64,000 nt of DNA, from the NCBI RefSeq assembly GCF_021172065.1, contig NZ_CP087880.1, positions 4,378,583 to 4,442,582 of the forward strand, in the 5' to 3' direction. A model generated the notes under the pieces. That model was not told the DNA's origin. It saw only the letters and a program-made list of their open reading frames with translations, and did not search any database. Both the position numbers and the translations under genes were made by a program. Shown piece after piece: positions 1 to 8,708 of the stretch. The DNA comes from Pseudocitrobacter corydidari (lineage in GTDB: Bacteria; Pseudomonadota; Gammaproteobacteria; Enterobacterales; Enterobacteriaceae). The stretch's first letter is position 1. Each line of letters begins with the position of its first letter.

Positions 1-1465
1 TGCCGTGAAAAACGGCATGGACGTGTTCCGCGTGTTTGACGCCATGAACGACCCGCGCAATATGAAAGCCTCTCTCCAGGCGGTGCGCAGCCACGGCGCG
101 CATGCGCAGGGCACGCTCTCCTACACCACCAGCCCGGCGCATAACCTCCAAACCTGGCTCGACCTGACGGAACAGCTGCTGGAAATCGGCGTCGACTCCA
201 TCGCCATCAAGGATATGTCCGGTATCCTGACGCCCGGCGCGGCGTATGAGCTGGTCAGTGAAATCAAAAAACGCTATGACGTGCGCCTGCATCTGCACTG
301 CCACGCCACCACCGGTATGGCGGAAATGGCGCTGCTTAAAGCGATTGACGCGGGCGTCGACGGCGTCGATACGGCTATCTCGTCGATGAGCGCCACCTAC
401 GGCCATCCGGCCACCGAAGCGCTGGTCGCCACGCTGGCGGGCACACCGCAGGATACCGGATTCTCCCTGCCGCAGATTGAGAAAATCGCCGCGTACTTCC
501 GCGATGTGCGTAAGAAATACCACAGTTTTGAAGGCCAGCTAAAAGGTTACGACAGCCGCATTCTGGTGGCGCAGGTGCCGGGCGGGATGCTCACCAACCT
601 GGAAAGCCAGCTGAAGCAGCAGAACGCCGCCGACAGGCTCGATGCCGTGCTGGCGGAAATCCCGCGCGTGCGTGAGGACCTCGGGTTTATCCCGCTGGTG
701 ACGCCCACGTCGCAGATTGTCGGCACCCAGGCGGTGCTCAACGTGCTGACCGGCGAGCGCTACAAATCCATCGCCAAAGAGACGGCGGGCATTCTGAAAG
801 GCGAATATGGCCGCACGCCCGCGCCGGTAAATGCGGCGTTGCAGGCCCGTGTGCTGGAAGGCGGCCAGGCGATTACCTGTCGTCCGGCGGACCTGCTGAA
901 GCCTGAACTGGCGACGCTGGAAGCGGATATCAAACGTCAGGCGCAGGAAAAAGGCATCACCCTTGCCGATAACGCCATTGACGATGTGCTGACCGTGGCG
1001 CTTTTCCCGCAGCCGGGCCTGAAGTTCCTTGAGAATCGCGACAACCCGGCGGCGTTTGAGCCGCGTCCTGAGCTGGCGGTGGCAAAACCTGCCGCCCCGG
1101 TCAGCGCGCCAAAACCGGCGGCATCCAGCGGTATTTATACCGTCGAAGTGGACGGCAAAGCCTGGGTGGTGAAAGTGAGCGATGGCGGCGATATCACGCC
1201 TGTCGCCGCCGCATCGGCTCCGGCACCGCAGGCTTCTGCTCCGGCGGGCACAGGCACACCGGTTGCCGCGCCGCTGGCCGGGAATATCTGGAAAGTTATC
1301 GCCAGCGAAGGCCAGCAGGTGGCGGAAGGCGACGTGCTGCTGATCCTCGAAGCCATGAAGATGGAAACGGAGATCCGCGCCGCGCAGGCGGGCACGGTAC
1401 GCGGTATCGCGGTGAAAGCCGGGGATGCGGTTGCGGTGGGTGACACCCTGATGACGCTGGCGTAA
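1..1465 (+). CDS. oadA: Oxaloacetate decarboxylase alpha subunit, 3' part
   Basis: Biotin-dependent carboxyltransferase subunit of the Na+-pumping oxaloacetate decarboxylase; it moves the carboxyl group of oxaloacetate to biotin for decarboxylation at OadB. The reading frame is open at the left edge, so the 5' end lies outside the window; the first in-frame start-like codon (GTG at 5) is internal. Visible parts are the back of the carboxyltransferase TIM barrel (metal-site segment LHLHCHATTG, lysine in the AIKDM segment), the conserved carboxylase domain, an Ala/Pro-rich linker, and a C-terminal biotinyl domain with EAMKMET. The biotinylated lysine codon is 1358-1360, 35 residues from the end, as usual for the family. 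oadB follows after 11 nt, so the two are co-transcribed; the gamma subunit is probably just upstream. Confidence 0.95.
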   Translation, partial: AVKNGMDVFRVFDAMNDPRNMKASLQAVRSHGAHAQGTLSYTTSPAHNLQTWLDLTEQLLEIGVDSIAIKDMSGILTPGAAYELVSEIKKRYDVRLHLHCHATTGMAEMALLKAIDAGVDGVDTAISSMSATYGHPATEALVATLAGTPQDTGFSLPQIEKIAAYFRDVRKKYHSFEGQLKGYDSRILVAQVPGGMLTNLESQLKQQNAADRLDAVLAEIPRVREDLGFIPLVTPTSQIVGTQAVLNVLTGERYKSIAKETAGILKGEYGRTPAPVNAALQARVLEGGQAITCRPADLLKPELATLEADIKRQAQEKGITLADNAIDDVLTVALFPQPGLKFLENRDNPAAFEPRPELAVAKPAAPVSAPKPAASSGIYTVEVDGKAWVVKVSDGGDITPVAAASAPAPQASAPAGTGTPVAAPLAGNIWKVIASEGQQVAEGDVLLILEAMKMETEIRAAQAGTVRGIAVKAGDAVAVGDTLMTLA

Positions 1466-1476
1466 CGGGGGCGGAT

Positions 1477-2781
1477 ATGGAGAGTCTGAACGCCCTGCTT
1501 CAGGGCATGGGGCTGATGCATCTCAGCGCAGGCCAGGCGGTGATGCTGCTGGTCAGCCTGCTGCTGCTGTGGCTGGCCATCGCGAAGAAGTTTGAACCGC
1601 TGCTGCTGTTGCCGATTGGCTTCGGCGGCCTGCTGTCGAACATCCCGGAAGCTGGCATGGCGATGACCGCGCTGGAAAGCCTGCTGGCGCATCACGACGC
1701 CGGGCAACTGGCGGTGATTGCCGCGAAGCTCAACTGCACGCCGGATGTTCACGCCATCAAGGAAGCGCTGGCGCTGGCGTTACCGTCGGTGCAAAACCAG
1801 ATGGAAACGCTGGCGGTGGATATGGGCTACACGCCGGGCGTGCTGGCGCTGTTTTATAAAGTGGCGATTGGCTCCGGCGTGGCGCCGCTGGTGATCTTCA
1901 TGGGCGTCGGGGCGATGACCGACTTCGGCCCGCTGCTGGCCAACCCGCGCACGCTGCTGCTTGGTGCGGCGGCGCAGTTCGGCATCTTCGCCACCGTGCT
2001 GGGTGCGCTGGGGCTGAACTACCTTGGTTTCATCCACTTCACCCTGCCGCAGGCGGCGGCGATCGGTATTATCGGCGGCGCGGATGGCCCCACGGCCATT
2101 TACCTCGCCAGCAAGCTGGCGCCGGAGCTGCTCGGAGCGATTGCCGTGGCAGCGTACTCCTATATGGCGCTGGTGCCGTTGATCCAGCCGCCGATCATGA
2201 AGGCGCTGACTACCGAGAGTGAACGCAAAATCCGCATGGTGCAGCTGCGAACCATCAGCAAACGGGAAAAAATCATCTTCCCGGTGATCCTGCTGCTGCT
2301 GGTGGCGCTGCTGCTGCCGGACGCCGCGCCGCTGCTGGGGATGTTCTGCTTCGGCAACCTGATGCGCGAAAGCGGCGTGGTGGAGCGCCTGAGCGACACG
2401 GTGCAAAACGGGCTGATTAATATTGTGACCATTTTCCTCGGCCTGTCGGTGGGCGCGAAGCTGGTGGCGGATAAATTCCTGCAACCGCAGACGCTGGGCA
2501 TTCTGGTGCTGGGGGTGATCGCCTTTGGTATCGGGACAGCGGCGGGCGTGATTATGGCGAAACTGCTTAACCTGTTCAGCAAAAACAAAATCAACCCACT
2601 GATAGGCTCGGCGGGCGTCTCGGCGGTGCCGATGGCGGCGCGCGTGTCGAACAAAGTGGGGCTGGAAGCGGATGCGCAAAACTTCCTGCTGATGCACGCG
2701 ATGGGCCCGAACGTGGCGGGCGTGATTGGCTCAGCCATCGCCGCCGGCGTGATGCTGAAGTATGTTCTGGCGATGGCTTAA
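1477..2781 (+). CDS. oadB: Oxaloacetate decarboxylase beta subunit (Na+ pump)
   Basis: Integral membrane subunit that decarboxylates carboxybiotin and couples this to Na+ export during citrate or tartrate fermentation. At 434 aa it has the family length. Several hydrophobic segments are seen (about residues 20-55, 120-145, 155-180, 190-230, 265-290, 315-360, 400-430). The signature IIGGADGPTAIYL places Asp203, the Na+-site aspartate of the Klebsiella enzyme, exactly at 203, and SAGVSAVPMAARVSNK near residues 375-390 is the second conserved ion-site region. ATG at 1477 follows a G-rich ribosome site. It lies 11 nt after oadA and is followed by a small hairpin with a short T run. Confidence 0.96.
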   Translation: MESLNALLQGMGLMHLSAGQAVMLLVSLLLLWLAIAKKFEPLLLLPIGFGGLLSNIPEAGMAMTALESLLAHHDAGQLAVIAAKLNCTPDVHAIKEALALALPSVQNQMETLAVDMGYTPGVLALFYKVAIGSGVAPLVIFMGVGAMTDFGPLLANPRTLLLGAAAQFGIFATVLGALGLNYLGFIHFTLPQAAAIGIIGGADGPTAIYLASKLAPELLGAIAVAAYSYMALVPLIQPPIMKALTTESERKIRMVQLRTISKREKIIFPVILLLLVALLLPDAAPLLGMFCFGNLMRESGVVERLSDTVQNGLINIVTIFLGLSVGAKLVADKFLQPQTLGILVLGVIAFGIGTAAGVIMAKLLNLFSKNKINPLIGSAGVSAVPMAARVSNKVGLEADAQNFLLMHAMGPNVAGVIGSAIAAGVMLKYVLAMA

Positions 2782-2789
2782 CCCTAACT

Positions 2790-2811
2790 GAGCGGGGTTG
2801 CCCGCTCTTTT
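2790..2811 (+). terminator. Hairpin with T run between oadB and the CitG-like gene
   Basis: Perfect 7-bp stem GAGCGGG/CCCGCTC with a 4-nt loop followed by TTTT. It would reduce read-through from oadAB into the next gene, which starts only 18 nt later. Confidence 0.6.
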
Positions 2812-2828
2812 GATGTAAGGATACAAAG

Positions 2829-3536
2829 ATGAGTGAAATGGCAGCATTACGTCCGCAGGTTGGGGCGTCGTCCATGCAAGCGGTTCTGACCAGCGTTCAG
2901 CAATCGACGGATGAACTTGAGCAGTTACAACCAGCGCTGGGTCTTTTAGCGCATCCGGCGCTGACGTCGCGCGCTCAAGAATTGTTTGGGGATTGCTACA
3001 ATGTTGGGGCGCAAAATGCCGACAGCGACAATGCGTGCATCGCGGCAAGACTGCCTTCAACGTTGCTACAGTCTGCTGTCAGCCTGCAAAGTATTGGTCT
3101 GCTGTGTGCAGCGGCGGGGAAAATGAACGCCCTGCGAAAACCGATGGCCCACAACCGCTTATGTGATTATGCCGGGCAGTTTGCGGTTGATAGCGTGCCG
3201 GAATCTGCGCAGATTCGGGAGTCGTTTCTCACGGTGCGCAGCATTGCGCTCCCGGTTTATCAGCGCCTGCTGCGGGATGGTCACTCGCACCCCAACTGCG
3301 TGCATCAGGTGCTGCTGCATCTGCTGGCGTGGAAAAGCGATTCTCTGTGGACGAGGCAACAGGCGCAGCGGCTGCTGTGGCAGGGTGGCGTACTGGGAGA
3401 AAACGGTGTGGCAGAACTGGAACTGCTGGATAAAGAGATGGCCGAGCGGCAGATTGCCTGGCCATCGTTGTGGTCGCTACTGGCGATTGCAGGGTTTCTG
3501 GCGCGCTATCCCGCCGGGCCAATGTTTATTGATTAA
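2829..3536 (+). CDS. CitG/MdcB-like protein lacking the catalytic motifs
   Basis: Intact 235-aa cytoplasmic protein with no signal peptide, starting at ATG 2829 behind AAGGATACAAAG. Several segments read like pieces of triphosphoribosyl-dephospho-CoA synthase (CitG): GLLCAAAGKM (90-99), TVRSIALPVYQRLL (135-148), VLLHLLAWKSDS (161-172), QQAQRLLWQGGVL (177-189) and a closing LLAIAGFLARYP (217-228). The motifs I associate with CitG catalysis (PKPGLVD, GAHxDM, GVNTHKG, RGxxGE, DTNxxxRGG) are absent or deleted; the last collapses to LLAWKSDSLWTRQQ. CitG makes the prosthetic group of citrate lyase, and citrate-fermentation clusters often carry citG with oadAB, so this is likely a descendant of such a gene. 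Function is unknown; a regulatory or assembly role beside OadAB is only a guess. Confidence 0.75.
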   Translation: MSEMAALRPQVGASSMQAVLTSVQQSTDELEQLQPALGLLAHPALTSRAQELFGDCYNVGAQNADSDNACIAARLPSTLLQSAVSLQSIGLLCAAAGKMNALRKPMAHNRLCDYAGQFAVDSVPESAQIRESFLTVRSIALPVYQRLLRDGHSHPNCVHQVLLHLLAWKSDSLWTRQQAQRLLWQGGVLGENGVAELELLDKEMAERQIAWPSLWSLLAIAGFLARYPAGPMFID

Positions 3537-3541
3537 CACAT

Positions 3542-3562
3542 GCTCCCCCGTAATGGGGGAGC
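3542..3562. terminator. Hairpin between convergent CitG-like gene and degS
   Basis: Perfect stem GCTCCCCC/GGGGGAGC with loop GTAAT sits between the two stop codons and probably ends transcription from both sides. No long T run is present on either strand, so termination strength is uncertain. Confidence 0.55.
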
Positions 3563-3565
3563 CTG

Positions 3566-4630
3566 TTAGTTCGACGCCGGATACTCCTGAATCGTCACCT
3601 TCAGCGTTAATTTCTTGTCGTCGCGCATGACTTCAACCGGGATGTCCGACCCCGGACGAATCTCGGCCACCTGGTCCATGGTTTCCAGCGCGGAGAGCGC
3701 CGGTTTACCGTTCACCGATGTGATAACGTCATTAACCTGAATGCCTGCCTGCGCGGCCGGGCCACCGGCGGTGACTTCGTTAACCACGATCCCCTGGATC
3801 TGATCCATGCCGCCACCCTGCGCGTGAAGCGGGGCGATCTCGCGCCCGCCGATCCCGATGTAACCACGGATCACCCGGCCATCGCGGATCAGTTTATCCA
3901 TGATCTTCGTCGCCAGCTGGAACGGGATGGCGAAGCTTAAGCCTTCCGGCGTTTCACCATCGTTACTCTTATCGAAGGAGAGGGTGTTGATACCCATCAG
4001 CTCGCCCAGCGAGTTAATCAGTGCGCCGCCGGAGTTACCGTGATTGATGGAGGCATCCGTTTGCAGGAAATTCTGTCGCCCGGTCGGGTTCAGGCCGATA
4101 CGCCCGGTGGCGCTGATGATGCCCTGCGTAATGGTCTGCCCCAGGTTGTAAGGGTTACCAATCGCCAGCACCACATCGCCAATGTGCGGCACACGCTTCG
4201 GGTTGATTGGGATAACCGGCAGGCCGCCGGTGGCGTTAATTTTCAGCACCGCGAGGTCGGTAAGCGTATCGGAGCCGACCAGCAGCGCTTCAAATACGCG
4301 GCCATCCTGCAACGCGACGATGATTTGATCGGCATCGTTAATGACATGCTTGTTGGTCACGATATACCCGCGTTCGTCCATGATCACCCCGGAGCCGAGC
4401 GTGCGGATCTCCAGTTGATTCTGCCCGGTGCTGTTCAAACCACGGTTATAGACGTTGACGACCGCAGGTGCGGCACGACGCACGGCCTGGTTATAGCTGG
4501 CGGGGGATTCATCCGAGCTGGTGAGCGTAGTGGTCGCAGTGGTCCACTTACGTAACGAGGGCATCGCGGCCAGCAAAATGCCACCGACAATAAAACCAAT
4601 TGCGACAGAACGTAAAAGCTTTGCAAGCAT
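3566..4630 (-). CDS. degS: Site-1 protease DegS (sigma-E pathway)
   Basis: Inner-membrane-anchored periplasmic serine protease that senses misfolded outer-membrane porin C-termini through its PDZ domain and cuts RseA to release sigma-E. The protein is 354 aa from ATG at 4630; an upstream in-frame ATG (4666) would add 12 residues not present in E. coli DegS. One N-terminal membrane helix spans residues 5-25. Trypsin-like triad residues are His95 (TNKHVIND), Asp125 (DTLTDLAVL) and Ser200 (NHGNSGGAL); a single PDZ domain fills about 255-345. It lies 87 nt downstream of degQ, separated by a strong hairpin, so it may have its own promoter. Confidence 0.97.
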   Translation of the reverse strand: MLAKLLRSVAIGFIVGGILLAAMPSLRKWTTATTTLTSSDESPASYNQAVRRAAPAVVNVYNRGLNSTGQNQLEIRTLGSGVIMDERGYIVTNKHVINDADQIIVALQDGRVFEALLVGSDTLTDLAVLKINATGGLPVIPINPKRVPHIGDVVLAIGNPYNLGQTITQGIISATGRIGLNPTGRQNFLQTDASINHGNSGGALINSLGELMGINTLSFDKSNDGETPEGLSFAIPFQLATKIMDKLIRDGRVIRGYIGIGGREIAPLHAQGGGMDQIQGIVVNEVTAGGPAAQAGIQVNDVITSVNGKPALSALETMDQVAEIRPGSDIPVEVMRDDKKLTLKVTIQEYPASN

Positions 4631-4676
4631 GATCAGGTATCGTTGATGAATAAACGTTCGCAGCATACCACGACTT

Positions 4677-4709
4677 CGCTGGACATCACACGCTGCGCGA
4701 TGTCCAGCG
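4677..4709 (-). terminator. Strong hairpin between degQ and degS
   Basis: Perfect 11-bp stem CGCTGGACATC/GATGTCCAGCG with an 11-nt loop just after the degQ stop. It lacks a following T run on the minus strand, so it may act as a weak terminator or an mRNA 3' stabiliser rather than a classic intrinsic terminator. Confidence 0.45.
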
Positions 4710-4717
4710 TAAGACGG

Positions 4718-6085
4718 TTAACGCAGTAAGAGATAAATGCTCTCTTCACCGCGCATCACGTTCAGGGCAATCACCGACGGTTTGGTCTCCAGCACTTTGC
4801 GCATATCCGCGATGGACTGCGTGCGCTGGCGGTTAATCCCGATGATGACATCATCTTTATGCAGGCCAACCTGTGCCGCAGCGCTGCCTTTTTCCACGTC
4901 GCTGATGACGATGCCTTTGGTACCGTCTTTCAACTGACCGTCGCTTAAGGACGCGCCCTGGAGCTGCGGGGCGATCATTTCCGCGCTGGCGGTCGCCGAG
5001 GTGCTTTTATCCAGCGTGACTTCGACTTCCAGCGGTTTGCCATCGCGCAGCAGACCCAGCTTCACTTTTGAGCCGGGTTCGGTGGTGGCAATGCGCGAGC
5101 GCAGTTCGGCAAAGCTGCTCAGCGCTTTACCGTTCAGGCTGACAATCACGTCGCCTGATTTTATGCCCGCTTTCGCCGAGCCAGAGTTAGGCAGTACTTC
5201 GCTGACAAACGCCCCGCGCTGCACGTTGAGGTTAAACGCTTTGGCGATATCGGCGCTCATTTCCATACCGCGAATACCCAGCAGCCCGCGTTTGATTTCG
5301 CCGAACTGAATCAGCTGTTTCGCGAGGATTTGCGCCATATTGCTGGGAATGGCGAAGCCAATCCCGACGCTGCCGCCGCCAGGGGCGAGAATCGCGGTGT
5401 TAATGCCGATCAGCTCGCCGTTGAGGTTCAGCAATGCGCCACCGGAGTTGCCACGGTTAATCGAGGCATCGGTCTGAATAAAGTTTTCCAGCCCCTCGAG
5501 GTTCAGCCCGCTGCGGCCTAACGCTGATACGATCCCGGAGGTGGCGGTTTGCCCCAGCCCGAAGGGGTTACCCACGGCGACGGCGAAATCGCCGACGCGC
5601 AGTTTATCGGAATCGGCAATGGCGATTTGTGTGAGTTTGCTGCCGCCCTGAATTTGCAGCAGGGCGATATCGCTTTGGTCATCGCTGCCAATCAGTTTGG
5701 CATCGAACTCGCGGCCATCATTCAGCTGGATGCTGATTTTTTGCGCCTGGCTGATGACGTGGTTGTTGGTTAAGACGTAGCCTTTCGCCGCATCAATAAT
5801 GACGCCAGAACCCAGACCTTCGAACGGTTGCGCCGGTTCATTGCCGCCTTCTTCACCAAAGAATTTTTTCAGCTCTTCCGGCACGCGCTGACTCGGCGTG
5901 GCGGTGCCTTCCACCTGCACGCTCACCACGGCGGGCAAGACTTTTTCCAGCATTGGCGCGAGGCTTGGCAGTGCGCCCTGGCCTGGAACCTGAGTGGGAA
6001 TCGACGCGCTGGCCACCTGAGGCACGGCAAAGGACAGGCCGACACTTAACGCTAACGCACTCAACAGCAAAGTAGATTTATTCAT
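4718..6085 (-). CDS. degQ: Periplasmic serine endoprotease DegQ
   Basis: Soluble periplasmic HtrA-family protease/chaperone that degrades unfolded envelope proteins as cage-like oligomers. It is 455 aa from ATG 6085, which has a good ribosome site (AGGAG) upstream; the 12 extra codons further upstream are not part of the E. coli protein. The signal peptide ends near ASA-SIP (residues 27-28). The triad is His109 (TNNHVIS), Asp139 (DQSDIAL) and Ser214 (NRGNSGGAL). Two PDZ domains follow (about 260-350 and 365-455), which separates it from single-PDZ DegS. It is expressed with or just before degS; zapG lies upstream on the same strand. Confidence 0.97.
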   Translation of the reverse strand: MNKSTLLLSALALSVGLSFAVPQVASASIPTQVPGQGALPSLAPMLEKVLPAVVSVQVEGTATPSQRVPEELKKFFGEEGGNEPAQPFEGLGSGVIIDAAKGYVLTNNHVISQAQKISIQLNDGREFDAKLIGSDDQSDIALLQIQGGSKLTQIAIADSDKLRVGDFAVAVGNPFGLGQTATSGIVSALGRSGLNLEGLENFIQTDASINRGNSGGALLNLNGELIGINTAILAPGGGSVGIGFAIPSNMAQILAKQLIQFGEIKRGLLGIRGMEMSADIAKAFNLNVQRGAFVSEVLPNSGSAKAGIKSGDVIVSLNGKALSSFAELRSRIATTEPGSKVKLGLLRDGKPLEVEVTLDKSTSATASAEMIAPQLQGASLSDGQLKDGTKGIVISDVEKGSAAAQVGLHKDDVIIGINRQRTQSIADMRKVLETKPSVIALNVMRGEESIYLLLR

Positions 6086-6208
6086 TGATGCTGGCTCTCC
6101 TGACCTGAGGTGTAAGGACATGCTTCCCGAAACAGTCTGATGTTATTGAATTTTTCTCGGGGTAACAATGTGGATATTGACTAAATATAGTCGGGGCAGA
6201 GAGAAGTG

Positions 6209-6231
6209 ACGGGCGCAACAGGCGCGCCCGT
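6209..6231 (-). terminator. Hairpin downstream of zapG
   Basis: Stem ACGGGCGC/GCGCCCGT with a 7-nt loop lies just after the zapG stop on the minus strand. No T run follows, so its role as a terminator is tentative. The rest of 6086-6255 presumably holds the degQ promoter; I could not identify it. Confidence 0.4.
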
Positions 6232-6255
6232 GAAATAAATTGTTCGCAGAAAGGA

Positions 6256-6654
6256 TTAGTCGCGTTTTGCACCGCTACGCAGCAGGCCGGATGCGCCTTC
6301 TGAGTAGTCACGCGGCATCTGTACCGGCGCCTGGTCGTTACCGGCTTCCGATTCAGCCAGACGGTTGCGGAACGGATTAGACTCTGCGCTCATTTCAGGC
6401 AGCAGGCTGCTTGAGCTTTTCGCCATGTGCTGATAGAGCTGACGATAGTCGTCCGCCATATTGTTCAGCAATTCCGCACTGCGCGCAAAATGGCTGACTA
6501 ACTCTTCGCGGTACTCTTCCAGTTCGGCTTTATTTTTTTCCAGCTCGTACTGCAGGGCCTGTTGTTGACGCAATTTGCGATTACCGAAACGCATGGCCAC
6601 AGCACCGATAATAATGCCGACAACGAGCCCAATTAGCGCATATTCCCAGGTCAT
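6256..6654 (-). CDS. zapG: Cell envelope/division protein ZapG (YhcB)
   Basis: DUF1043 inner-membrane protein tied to coordination of envelope growth and division in E. coli. It is 132 aa from ATG 6654 (MTWEYALIG, as in E. coli); a second ATG two codons upstream is possible. One N-terminal transmembrane helix (about 4-21) is followed by a long charged coiled coil (about 28-85) with ELEKNKAELEEYREEL, then a flexible tail ending GAKRD. It is divergent from zapE, sharing a 196-bp promoter region, and upstream of degQ. Confidence 0.96.
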   Translation of the reverse strand: MTWEYALIGLVVGIIIGAVAMRFGNRKLRQQQALQYELEKNKAELEEYREELVSHFARSAELLNNMADDYRQLYQHMAKSSSSLLPEMSAESNPFRNRLAESEAGNDQAPVQMPRDYSEGASGLLRSGAKRD

Positions 6655-6850
6655 GAACATCTCCCATTGTTTTGTGGTTCCGTAGGGTATTGGTTACCAG
6701 GCGCTCCTTGCCTGTACCAGATACTGCCACTATAACCGCTTATTCCGCAGAAGTGGAATCCTGGCGTATCATCGCGTAGTGTAGAACGGCACTTTTTTCA
6801 CCAATCGTGAAGTAAGACATACCGGTTTTCAAAGGAATAACAATTAGATC

Positions 6851-7978
6851 ATGCAAAGCCTGTCCCCCACATCGCGTTATCTTCAGGCCCTCGAAGAGGG
6901 CACCCATCAGCCTGATGATGTCCAGCGTGAGGCGGTAAATCGCCTCGATACCATCTACCAGGAACTGCTCGCCAATCGTGCGCAGCCTGCCCAAAGCGGC
7001 GGTGGCCTGATGGCAAAATTCGGAAAATTTCTTGGTAAACGCGAGGCGGACACGAACACGCCGGTTCGCGGCTTGTATATGTGGGGCGGAGTAGGCCGGG
7101 GGAAAACCTGGTTGATGGACATGTTCTATCACAGCCTGCCGGGCGAACGTAAACAGCGTCTGCACTTTCACCGTTTTATGCTGCGGGTGCATGAAGAGCT
7201 GACGCAGCTTCAGGGTCATAGCGACCCGCTGGAAATCGTCGCTGAACGCTTTAAAGCGGAAACGGACGTACTCTGCTTTGATGAGTTTTTTGTCTCAGAT
7301 ATCACCGACGCCATGCTGCTCGGCGGCCTGATGAAAGCGCTGTTCTCGCGTGGGATTACGCTGGTCGCCACCTCGAATATCCCGCCGGATGAGCTTTATC
7401 GCAATGGCTTACAGCGCGCGCGCTTCCTGCCGGCCATCGACGCGATTAAAGCCCACTGCGACATCATGAACGTCGATGCGGGTGTCGATTACCGTCTACG
7501 CACGTTAACTCAGGCGCATCTGTGGCTTTCGCCGCTAAACGACGAAACCCGCGTCGAGATGGATAAACTTTGGCTGGCGCTGGCGGGCGCAAAGCGTGAG
7601 CACGCCCCCGAACTTGAGATTAACCACCGCGCGTTGCCGACGCTGGGCGTGGAGAACCAAACGCTGGCGGTTTCCTTTACCACACTGTGCGTCGATGCGC
7701 GCAGCCAGCACGACTACATCGCGCTCTCGTGCCTGTTCCATACGGTGATGCTGTTTGATGTGCCCGTCATGACGCCAATGATGGAAAGCGAAGCGCGCCG
7801 CTTTATTGCGCTGGTGGATGAATTCTATGAGCGCCACGTGAAGCTGGTGGTGAGCGCCGAAGTGCCGCTGTACGACATTTATCAGGGCGAACGGCTGAAG
7901 TTTGAGTTCCAGCGCTGCCTGTCGCGTTTGCAGGAGATGCAGAGCGAAGAGTATTTGAAACGGCCGCATATGCCGTAA
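6851..7978 (+). CDS. zapE: Division ATPase ZapE (YhcM)
   Basis: AFG1-like AAA ATPase that binds FtsZ and affects Z-ring constriction, especially under low oxygen or heat stress. The 375-aa protein starts at ATG 6851. Walker A is GGVGRGKT (79-86), Walker B is in DVLCFDEF (139-146), and the sensor region is LVATSNIPP. The Shine-Dalgarno signal is weak and distant (AAGGAA about 15 nt upstream), as can occur in this gene family. It is divergent from zapG and upstream of rplM, from which it is separated by 286 bp. Confidence 0.96.
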   Translation: MQSLSPTSRYLQALEEGTHQPDDVQREAVNRLDTIYQELLANRAQPAQSGGGLMAKFGKFLGKREADTNTPVRGLYMWGGVGRGKTWLMDMFYHSLPGERKQRLHFHRFMLRVHEELTQLQGHSDPLEIVAERFKAETDVLCFDEFFVSDITDAMLLGGLMKALFSRGITLVATSNIPPDELYRNGLQRARFLPAIDAIKAHCDIMNVDAGVDYRLRTLTQAHLWLSPLNDETRVEMDKLWLALAGAKREHAPELEINHRALPTLGVENQTLAVSFTTLCVDARSQHDYIALSCLFHTVMLFDVPVMTPMMESEARRFIALVDEFYERHVKLVVSAEVPLYDIYQGERLKFEFQRCLSRLQEMQSEEYLKRPHMP

Positions 7979-7980
7979 AT

Positions 7981-8021
7981 GCTCCCCTCTCCGCGTGGGA
8001 GATGGGCTGGGGGGGAGGGCA
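7981..8021. repeat. C/G-rich imperfect inverted repeat after zapE
   Basis: A stretch with CTCCCCTCTCC facing GGGGGGAGGGC across a G-rich middle lies directly after the zapE stop. It resembles the small intergenic repeats common in Enterobacter relatives and may serve as transcript end or spacer. The family is not identified. Confidence 0.35.
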
Positions 8022-8071
8022 TCAGGCCGCACCCCCCTATTAAAACCCCCCATCAAAATCACAAATAAGGG

Positions 8072-8100
8072 TCGATCTTTAACCCCGACTTCTCTATAAT
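8072..8100 (+). promoter_or_regulatory. rplM-rpsI promoter and leader
   Basis: A perfect -10 TATAAT (8095-8100) follows a weak -35 (TCGATC, 8072-8077) with a 17-bp spacer. The leader from about 8107 to 8264 closely matches what I remember of the E. coli rplM leader, where L13 represses its own translation, so the same feedback is likely. Confidence 0.65.
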
Positions 8101-8264
8101 CTTGCGACCCCACGTTACAAGAAGGTTTTTTTCCCAAAACTTTCTATGTGCCGGCATAGGCTATTCGAAGGGGTAGGTTTGCTGGACAATGTCGTGTGAA
8201 CCTCAACTGACAAAACGTTTGGGTGTTCACCAACGTGTAACTTATTTATTTGGGTAAGCTTTTA

Positions 8265-8693
8265 ATGAAAACTTTTACAGCTAAACCAGAAACCGTTCAA
8301 CGTGACTGGTATGTTGTTGACGCGACCGGTAAAACTCTGGGCCGTCTGGCTACTGAACTGGCTCGTCGCCTGCGCGGTAAGCATAAAGCGGAATACACTC
8401 CGCACGTAGATACCGGTGATTACATCATCGTTCTGAACGCTGACAAAGTTGCTGTAACCGGCAACAAGCGTACTGACAAAATGTACTATCACCACACCGG
8501 CCACATCGGTGGTATCAAAGAAGCGACCTTTGAAGAGATGATTGCCCGCCGTCCTGAGCGTGTGATTGAAATCGCGGTTAAAGGCATGCTGCCAAAAGGC
8601 CCGCTGGGTCGTGCTATGTTCCGTAAACTGAAAGTTTACGCGGGTACCGAGCACAACCACGCGGCACAGCAACCGCAAGTTCTTGACATCTAA
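8265..8693 (+). CDS. rplM: 50S ribosomal protein L13
   Basis: Early-assembly protein of the large ribosomal subunit that binds 23S rRNA. It is 142 aa from ATG 8265 (MKTFTAKPE), identical in length to E. coli L13; five upstream in-frame codons are leader sequence. The conserved core includes GRLATELARRLRGKHK and VKGMLPKGPLGR. It is the first gene of the rplM-rpsI operon, 15 nt before rpsI. The long leader suggests autogenous control by L13. Confidence 0.98.
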   Translation: MKTFTAKPETVQRDWYVVDATGKTLGRLATELARRLRGKHKAEYTPHVDTGDYIIVLNADKVAVTGNKRTDKMYYHHTGHIGGIKEATFEEMIARRPERVIEIAVKGMLPKGPLGRAMFRKLKVYAGTEHNHAAQQPQVLDI

Positions 8694-8708
8694 TCGGGAT
8701 TATAGGCA

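Noticed and set aside
1780..2697. 305-aa antisense frame over oadB, rich in His, Arg and Gln
   Set aside because: Composition is the mirror of a Leu/Ala/Val-rich membrane protein; no start signal or recognisable domain.
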